Shown piece by piece: positions 58,601 through 64,000 of a stretch of 64,000 bases of DNA. Below the pieces are notes generated by a model, which saw only the letters and a program-made list of their open reading frames with translations, was not told the DNA's origin and did not search any database. The stretch comes from Branchiostoma floridae. Its lineage: Eukaryota; Chordata; Leptocardii; Amphioxiformes; Branchiostomatidae. The position numbers and the translations under genes are program-made. Position 1 is the stretch's first letter, and the number at the start of each line of letters is the position of its first letter. The stretch spans positions 7,070,066 to 7,134,065 of the forward strand of contig NC_049985.1 of NCBI RefSeq assembly GCF_000003815.2, read 5' to 3'.

Positions 58601-60537
58601 AGTCACAGGTTTATTTTCTGGCAATCCTGGCCACATATTCTGTCCTTGGGGACGGCACTTCATACAAATTTCCTCACTCCATCCAGGTGTAAAAATTTGG
58701 AACTAAGCTCCTGTTTACAGGTAAAATGTACATAGCAGCAAGTTGATCTTCTAGGTGGCTTTATGTAAATCTCACACAACCATTCTCAGCACGTTTTGGC
58801 AGTGTCTTCTAAATTATGATATTTTGTTGTCAGCAGGACTAGACAGTCAATAAAAAAAACACACAGCACATTGTGGTAACTCATAACATGGACAGTATCG
58901 GGGAAAGTGATAGGTTGCTTCCTTGCTATTGGTAACACCAGAGACATTGGCATACACCTGGCAGTATTATGAGAGTACATCATACTACCAAAGCTCAGAA
59001 TATCCCTCCCAACTACAGATAGAACATATCAACTTCAATACGTTAGCCCAAAGGGCTTGCACATTGAGGATAATACGGGTGATTATGCCTTGAAATGGAT
59101 GAAAGGGTTCACAAGCCAAGATAGCTTTCACACCAAAGATTAGATAATATCATACAGAGATCACTGTATGAAGTAGTGTGTGTAGTCCGGTGGTTAGCGG
59201 CCCTGCCAAGCGATTGGGTGTTCAAATCCTGGCTGTGTCCCTCATCTACTGGAAAGAGCCACAGTCCTTAGAATGGGATGTTAAGCTGTGGTCCACTGGT
59301 TCATTGTATTTGTCGAAAAGAGCTATGGAAGATAATATCGTCCTTACGTCACATGAGTAGATGATGTTATTCAGCCGCCTTTTTCCACAAAATTTGTTGT
59401 TGATGCACCAGGAGACCATACCTAGAGATTTCACGTTGAAAGTAGCTGTACCAAAAACCACTCAGCACCTAGCGACCACTTCTAGTGAAATAATAGATGT
59501 TAAAAAAGATATCTACAACAACAACAAGGGAGAATTTTCATGGTGTCTATCTTTTCTGTCACGACCAGTGGAATATTTTGCTCTTCGGTGTGCTAAGCTG
59601 GTGCCACGTTAATCACTTTAATTTTACACAAGGTTTCACTCACAGTTCTCTATATAATTCCCTTATCTAGTTGACCTATCAGATGTAATATTTAAAGCAT
59701 TTCCAAGTGCTGAGAGATTGATCTATTTTGTAAACATACTGCACTACTAAATCAGCCTCCACTGCCATTGTTGCAATGTACTTGCGGTTGCATCACAACT
59801 GACACAGTAGCGTGACCAACGGATTACACGAATCTGCGAGCTAATCCACCGTCAACACTATTCTGTAAAACGATACTTTCCGAGGAGAGATATATGGATT
59901 ACTCAAGGATAATACTGCTCGGCAATGCACTGTCAACAGGAAAATCTTTGTACCTACGACAGGTGTTTTTGTTTATACATGACAGCCTGGCATACCTGCT
60001 TACAAGAGCAAAAACCCCTTGGGTGAACTATCTGTTTTCATACTACGATGATTTACTATGTTTTTACACCCGTATAATCATATATGGGATTTTACAGTAA
60101 GCAAAAGTTTTAAAAGCATTGTACACTGTAAACCACTGAACATCCATCTCTAAAAAAATATACAAAATATACAGGCTATACGATATAACATAGGTTGCTG
60201 GTTTGATCCCCGCCAAATCATACTAAACACTTCATATCAAATATACAATCATGGTAGTGCAGCTAGTCATAGCACACAGCAATGGAAGGGTATGAAAGCT
60301 GAAAACACACCGCAGGCAGTGTACATGGCATGATCCACCAAAACAAAGTTTCGGAACATTTCGGTTTAAATAGATGTCATTAGGAAAATTAAGTAAAGTT
60401 CTGTAGAGGCCTTACCCAGTGTCTGTAGAAGAGCTTGAGCTGTTCCCACTCTGAGCTGGGAGTCTTGATTGTGGACCACTCATGCTCAGTGAACTGCCTT
60501 CTCATCGTGCGGAAGAACTCTGGGACGTCACCTCGAT
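43590..60537 (-). CDS. AASDHPPT: L-aminoadipate-semialdehyde dehydrogenase phosphopantetheinyl transferase (C-terminal part)
   Basis: The cytosolic 4'-phosphopantetheinyl transferase moves the pantetheine arm of CoA onto carrier-protein serines, including those of fatty acid synthase (family knowledge). Three exons: 60537-60416, 45001-44783 and 43730-43590 (TGA at 43592-43590). They join at phase 0 after a two-base start. The first reads RGDVPEFFRTMRRQFTEHEW and ends FYRHW. The second reads CLKESYVKALGVGIGFELQR, giving the W-x-x-KE-S-x-x-K core with the catalytic lysine and glutamate. The third ends PEDVSYWDSFRNKKERPQLS plus KR. The match to human AASDHPPT (PEFFHIMKRKFTNKEWETI, LKESFIKAIGVGLGFELQR, PEDPSFWDCF) is strong along its length. 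The N-terminal half, with the ID-x-M metal site, must lie beyond 64000; no matching exon was found in 60538-64000. Confidence 0.92.
43758..43977. repeat. Three-copy 73-bp tandem repeat
   Basis: Copies at 43758-43831, 43832-43904 and 43905-43977. Each contains GGTTACTTCTG, GACACACTGTTGTATGTTCC, ATATTAAA and TGCATGG ending in TAAC. Copies 2 and 3 are the most alike. The array lies in the AASDHPPT intron 27 bp upstream (in gene direction) of its last exon's acceptor. Confidence 0.95.
44591..44772. mobile_element. MITE with TACAGTCAAACCTG ends
   Basis: The ends TACAGTCAAACCTG (44591-44604) and CAGGTTTGACTGTA (44759-44772) are perfect inverted repeats, with TA at the outer edge on both sides, as expected for a Tc1/mariner-type target. 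The inside holds two diverged repeats of GGGACCG, AAA, TGGCCACTAT and GACAGGTGGCC. There is no open frame. Confidence 0.85.
44985..45218 (-). repeat. Duplication of the AASDHPPT exon acceptor
   Basis: TCTCCTTCAGACACTGGAGA, then ACAGGAGAAAATGTTTAG, occurs at about 44990-45037 and again at about 45168-45216. The first copy spans the acceptor and first 12 nt of the exon at 45001. The second is an intronic copy about 180 nt upstream in the gene's direction. Confidence 0.9.
45328..45415. repeat. AT-rich tandem repeat of ATACAATTAATTG units
   Basis: Five to six short units alternate TACAATTAATTG and its near reverse complement, so the tract is both tandem and palindromic. It is noncoding, within the AASDHPPT intron. 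Confidence 0.7.
45628..45965 (+). repeat. tRNA-derived SINE-like element, copy 1
   Basis: A tRNA-like head (GTGGACTAATGGTCAGG for the A box, AAGTTTGAATCCC for the B box) is followed by a tail. The tail includes CGTCCCTTAGATAGGATGTC, GTGTTTGAGGAG, GGATCCATTCTGGAGTGAGT and AAATAAATCTGTCT. The same tail order occurs at 57385-57665. It is not a functional tRNA gene; no cloverleaf is kept. Confidence 0.65.
47092..47400. repeat. Local duplication (about 120-140 bp)
   Basis: CAATACTCACACCTC, GGCTATT, ACCAGTCACA and GAGA, then ATGTATTCCAAAAAGCATT, occur at 47096-47190 and again at 47261-47372. A third partial CAATGTTCACATCTCAGGC lies at 47239. Both copies are intronic. Confidence 0.75.
47450..47480. 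repeat. AT microsatellite
   Basis: ATAAATAAATAAAT runs into (AT)n, about 30 bp in all. It is noncoding. Confidence 0.85.
48771..48883. repeat. 47-bp tandem duplication
   Basis: TTTCCATCGCATTGG, TATGAACTGTGA, GGCT and ATATCA with ATTACC recur at 48771-48817 and 48837-48883 with a few changes. They are separated by 19 bp. Intronic. Confidence 0.85.
49017..49060. promoter_or_regulatory. Cluster of TAATTA-type homeodomain sites
   Basis: CAATTA, TAATTAG, CTAATTAG and TTAATTC occur within about 45 bp, including TAATTAGTCCTAATTAG. Such clustered cores are typical of homeodomain-bound enhancers, but AT-rich introns yield them by chance too. Confidence 0.25.
50614..51102. mobile_element. Longer MITE with TACAGTCAAACCTGCCC ends
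   Basis: The ends TACAGTCAAACCTGCCC (50614-50630) and GGGCAGGTTTGACTGTA (51086-51102) are perfect inverted repeats with TA at each edge. Subterminal direct repeats AAGCGGTCGA and CAGGTGGTCGCTGAGAAGAG stand near both ends. It is the same family as 44591-44772 but 489 bp long. Confidence 0.88.
53600..53613. repeat. TA microsatellite
   Basis: A short (TA)n run within AT-rich intron sequence. Confidence 0.8.
54596..54807. mobile_element. hAT-like MITE, CAGGGCTGTCTCC ends
   Basis: It begins CAGGGCTGTCTCCAG and ends CTGGAGACAGCCTG. Flanking octamers ATCTAAAC (54588-54595) and ATCTCAAG (54808-54815) match at 6 of 8 positions, compatible with a worn 8-bp hAT duplication. The inside repeats GGGACAGAAAA-like words. 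No coding frame. Confidence 0.75.
57385..57665 (+). repeat. tRNA-derived SINE-like element, copy 2
   Basis: The head has GGGCTAGTAGTTAGGG (A-box-like) and GAGTTCAAATCCCTGACAGG (B-box-like). The tail has CATCCCTCAGATAGGA, CCCAGTGTTTGAGGA, GGGTCCATCCAGG, GAGTGGCTCAAATAAATATG and GCTTGTACT. It matches copy 1 (45628-45965) block by block. Confidence 0.7.
57807..58163. mobile_element. hAT-like MITE, CAGG(A/G)CTCGAAATAC ends
   Basis: The element at 57814-58156 starts CAGGACTCGAAATAC and ends GTATTTCGAGCCCTG (one mismatch). GTAGAAG flanks it on both sides (57807-57813, 58157-58163). An 8-bp duplication with one changed base is possible, as in hAT transposons. The inside is made of many TGCAGGTA/TACCTGCA words. 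Confidence 0.85.
59165..59350 (+). repeat. tRNA-derived SINE-like element, copy 3
   Basis: GTAGTCCGGTGGTTAGCGG (A-box-like) and GTGTTCAAATCCTGGCTG (B-box-like) are followed by CCTTAGAATGGGATGTTAAG and GGTCCACTGG. That parallels the CCCTTAGATAGGATGTCAAG and GTCC order of copy 1. The tail diverges afterwards. Confidence 0.6.
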
Positions 60538-61960
60538 CTGGGTCAAAAACACAATACATTGTACATGTACTTTTAGTTTAGTTGTAGGACTAAAGCCAAA
60601 GCACATGTAATGTGACTTAAGAAGATAATATCAGTTAGTTATAACTTGAGCAAAAAGTCATATGATATCGAAATAGGCCACATGATTATAAAAAAAGGTA
60701 TGCAATCGTCATGATATCTCACTGAGATCTTAATAATCCTGTAGTAAAGATATATACCTTATACCTTAAGTCTTTGTTAAACATGAAGCATCACAAACAA
60801 TATAACCTTAGTTGCAATGGTATCATTCCATGTTGCTTTAAAGAATTGGCATAAGTTAAATTTTGCAAGCATAATTTTATAAAGGGATCAAACATTATTT
60901 ACTAGTATCTTATGGGGAACATTGTCCATATGGTATCATTTGCTCTAACTTAAAATGGGAACAAATTCATAACAATCAGATTTATGTTCTCTGGCTATGT
61001 AAGGAGAACTATTATATTAATATGATACCTACACAACATAATAAAATTAACATTATCAACTCTTTATACATGTATTATATTTTGCTAATAAAACAACAGA
61101 AAAGATGTATTCTGGGGCATGAATACAGTGCCCTAGGCATGGAATATGCAAAACAGCACATCTGAATGGCTGTGTGATTCCACAGTTCACTGCACAACAA
61201 AGGCCCAGGTGAGTGGATGGGGGGCAGAGGGGACACATGATGACCCTAATTACTTGTAATGAGCTTGCAGTTATATTCACTCACTTGACTCTCTCCTTTT
61301 ACTGATTAGCATGAAATATGAATTGGTCAGACTGGGGTGGTTCTTTACCTTGCTAAATAGTTGTAAGTGAATGTGATATATGTCACAGAAGTAAGGAATC
61401 TCTCCAATTGGGTATTGAAGTTGAAAATAGCTAGTTGCCTTTTGTGTTGAATTTGAACGTAGAAATACATTCTGTATTACAATCATGATGATCATCATTG
61501 TATGTTTATGTTTCAATCTGAAGATGTTTCAAATACAAACACTACTATCACTTCAAATACATACAGATAGGGAAAAAAAAACATATTTTTTGGGCAAGTT
61601 AAAAGTTGTTTTATGCAAACTTCCCTTAACTTTGTTTTTTATATAGTCCAACCCTCTTGTATGAAATCTTTTAATCTTTTACCCTTCAACTGAATAGATA
61701 AACTAACAGACCTGTGATATAAGTACAAGTGATTTGGCCAAGTTACTACAATGGAACAACACTACAAGTTTAAAATCTTCTGCATATTTTATAGCTTTTC
61801 AGTCATTAATGTGCAGATTCATAATGTCAATAATTGATATGAAATATGAAAACTGAAGTCAACATCAACGCTATCATTTATGCTACACTTCCTAGCGCCA
61901 TCCCTTCCAAAATACCTAACTACACACTGCTGACATGGGTAGCAAAGGATGCCAAGAAAG

Positions 61961-62138
61961 TACTGTAAATGCTTTTAAGTTTGCAGTGATTTAATTTCAT
62001 AGCAGGGAGGAAATAGAGCATTTGGTTTTAGTTTGCGGATGAAACTAGGGGGTAGGCCTGCATTTTCATTGTGCTTTTTTTGTGGTGAAGAGGAAGATGA
62101 AGATTGAACCACCTTAAAGAATTTGAACATTTACAGTA
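61961..62138. mobile_element. MITE with TACTGTAAATG ends
   Basis: The ends TACTGTAAATG (61961) and CATTTACAGTA (62138) are inverted repeats with TA at each edge. The inside includes TTTAAGTTTGCAGTG and TTTAGTTTGCGG, echoing the family copies at 7337 and 24532. Confidence 0.7.
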
Positions 62139-62949
62139 ATCTGGCTTATGATAATTACCGATAAGTATCTATCCTTACCTGTCATGGTACTTCTCAATCA
62201 TAATCACACCGTTTATTGTGCCGCACTGGCAACAGTTTATGTCGGGACACGTACAGTTACACTTCTTTGAAGTCAAATCTTTCACCCTCAATTATCCTGA
62301 AGGGCCAACGAGACTGGCGTCGCCAATGTTAACTGTTCTTCACTGGTCAGATATAAAGGCGGCATTCCTGGATGATGCTATCTCTTACTCTGTCTGTCTG
62401 TTGTTACACCTTTCATCGGGTCTACTCTTGTGGAAGTTAACAAATCTCTTGAGAACTAGAAGTTCACCAAACATGTAGCCGTATAACTGTTACAGTACAT
62501 GTACAGACTATGAGTTAGGAGTTAACCAATTTGTCTGTTGTAGGTGTGGCCATACTGACTTGATTACTGTATATGGATGACATCAGTGTGCAAAAAACAC
62601 TTTAAACTATACAAAGAAGCTGCAAAAGGAGCAAATATATGCCATAAATTGCAACAAAAAAAGAATATCAGAAAATGGATATAACAGGTACAAACAGATA
62701 GTGTCATAGAGTGTCTCTTTTCCTATTAGTGTGACCTTTTTGTTGGGTTTGTGCTACTCACACAAAAATGTTTTGGTGCATTTTATTTTTTTTGCCATGT
62801 GTATTAGTACAAGTTGAATGAAAAATCAGATTAAACCCTAAGCGAAGTCTAGAGAAAATGCGCAAGAACCAAAATAAAGAAATCATTGTTTGGTATACTG
62901 TACTGTGTTTCCAGTCTTTTCTAAACTTTCCTAAACTTACGTTACATTT

Positions 62950-63055
62950 CATAATGAAGACAGCTCTTTTTTCAGTAACTTATTTTTTCACACAGTGGCA
63001 ACAGTTTTGGGGTACCCAGAGAATATCATTTATATAAATCAAATCAGTATGACCC
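62950..63055. repeat. Dispersed repeat, partner of 25909-26012
   Basis: ATAATGAAGACAGC, TTTTCACACAG, AACAGTTTTGGGG, CCCAGAG and ATATAAATCAAATCAGTATG align in order with the copy in the VWA3B-like intron. Noncoding. Confidence 0.6.
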
Positions 63056-63744
63056 AACTATCAGAAAACTGATTGGCAAGGGGATGATGAGAGGATGGAC
63101 ACAGCATTGGGTCATACATGCCACGCATATCTCATTATTCAAACCTGTAACCCAAGAGTTGACGTCGAGGTTACGGCTAGTTTAATGGGGCCCCATCGGT
63201 CTCTTGTGAGCGCAAATATGTTCTTGTAAATGCGATTTTTTCATGATTCTGACTTGGACGGTATGCAGGTGTACTCAGTTAATGGGGTTGTCAATTTGCT
63301 AATGGCGTCTCTTGTTGGAGGTAATTCGGTAAGAAGAAAGTTAATGGGGGACACCAATGTTCAAGGGCAAATTGGGACGATGATTCAGCGTAATATCCCA
63401 CAGAAATATCGCCACACTGACCGAATGTGACGTTTATTGGACATTGTCCATGAACACATGGGAAGTGGAGGATCTCAAAATCCTATCTTGTTAATATGGA
63501 TGGATGGGAATCATCAGGGATTAACATTCTCTCATCATTCAGACTTTGAAATGTGGAGATTATGGCTTTTTATCTAACCCACTCAACTTTGAGTGACCCA
63601 ATGTTGCTACTTTAAAAAGTTATGCAAAGAACGTTGAATTCCTATTTGTGTGTGTACTTCTAATCCTAGTACCAAAAATATTACAATTGAATAGCTGCTT
63701 TATTTGTTTGTTTTTGTTTTTTTATGTTTTGCACAACTAGTAGG

Positions 63745-63930
63745 CAGCCTTAAAGTACAACACACCAGCTTTGTACAGTACAAGCAGCATAAGACTGGAC
63801 ATTTGGTCATAAGGTTTGATCTATTTACACAGGGAATGGACCCCTACTCTTTTTTAATATGTCTGGAGGGTTCTTTAACCTGCTGAAAGTGTATCTATCC
63901 TCAAACACTGTACCTCCAGCATTACATCCC
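63745..63930. repeat. Dispersed repeat, partner of 6298-6480
   Basis: It shares ACCAGCTTTGTAC, TTTGATCTATTTACAC, TTCTTTAACCTGCTGAAAGT, CTATCC and ACACTGTACC with the copy in DHHC intron 1, in the same order. A CATTACATCCCATG word follows. Class unknown. Confidence 0.5.
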
Positions 63931-64000
63931 ATGTGATACCTGAAGTCGAAATAAACATTTTGACTATCAATGCTTCTGTCATTCTTGAAGAGCAGATTAC

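Larger units (their letters stand above)
45002..60415 (-). other. 15.4 kb AASDHPPT intron
   Basis: The intron separates the exons ending at FYRHW and starting at CLKES. It contains SINE-like copies (45630-45960, 57385-57665, 59165-59350), MITEs (50614-51102, 54596-54807, 57814-58156), simple repeats, an isolated CpG-rich segment (about 46930-47110) and a homeodomain-site cluster (49017-49060). No recognisable gene on either strand was found inside. Confidence 0.7.
60538..64000 (-). other. Upstream AASDHPPT intron, window end
   Basis: The exon ending at 60537 starts with two bases of a split codon, so an upstream exon exists. No stretch up to 64000 encodes the expected NISHQGD or GIDIM motifs. 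The segment holds a MITE (61961-62138) and two dispersed repeats (62950-63055 and 63745-63930). Confidence 0.6.

Noticed and set aside
59172-59240. Possible tRNA gene
   Set aside because: A- and B-box-like words exist, but no acceptor stem or cloverleaf can be drawn; the tail marks a SINE-like repeat.
1-64000. CRISPR array, prokaryotic operon or viral gene cluster
   Set aside because: No regularly spaced direct repeats, no Shine-Dalgarno-linked genes and no capsid, polymerase or reverse transcriptase reading was recognised in the frames read.

Overview
The window looks like animal nuclear DNA. It has intron-rich genes with GC-rich exons, AT-rich introns, canonical GT-AG splice sites and many short inverted-repeat transposons. 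Protein similarity to human genes and the repeat style suggest a cephalochordate (amphioxus, Branchiostoma). That assignment is inference; no species-diagnostic sequence was tested. One 100-N assembly gap lies at 7483-7582.

Three protein-coding genes could be rebuilt exon by exon with phases that join without a break. (1) On the minus strand, 8072 down to 1010, is a DHHC palmitoyltransferase of the ZDHHC2/15/20 clade: ten coding exons, 318 residues, with the C-terminal tail not found. (2) On the plus strand, 9402 to 39586, is a VWA3B-like protein of 33 coding exons. Their total of 5355 nt divides exactly into 1784 codons plus a stop. It has three repeats of a WLxx(Y/H)G(L/I) module, two von Willebrand A domains (only the second with a full metal site), disordered linkers and six Tudor-like segments. 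(3) On the minus strand, 60537 down to 43590, is the C-terminal part of the 4'-phosphopantetheinyl transferase AASDHPPT: three exons, with the first exon(s) beyond position 64000.

Genes 1 and 2 are head to head across about 1.3 kb that holds a candidate RFX X-box and a probable 5' UTR exon. Genes 2 and 3 are tail to tail, with a likely polyadenylation signal for gene 2 at 42269. The rest is intron and intergenic DNA. The largest piece is the 15.4 kb AASDHPPT intron (45002-60415), which is rich in MITEs and tRNA-derived SINE-like repeats.

The three genes show no sign of acting in one pathway: protein S-acylation, a probable ciliary or cytoplasmic scaffold, and carrier-protein activation. The most unusual signals are the threefold repeat architecture of the VWA3B-like protein; three local duplications that each copied an exon edge (a splice donor, a splice acceptor and a stop codon); and a perfect 26-bp intronic hairpin with a 3-nt loop. 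No prokaryotic-type system, CRISPR array or rRNA was seen.
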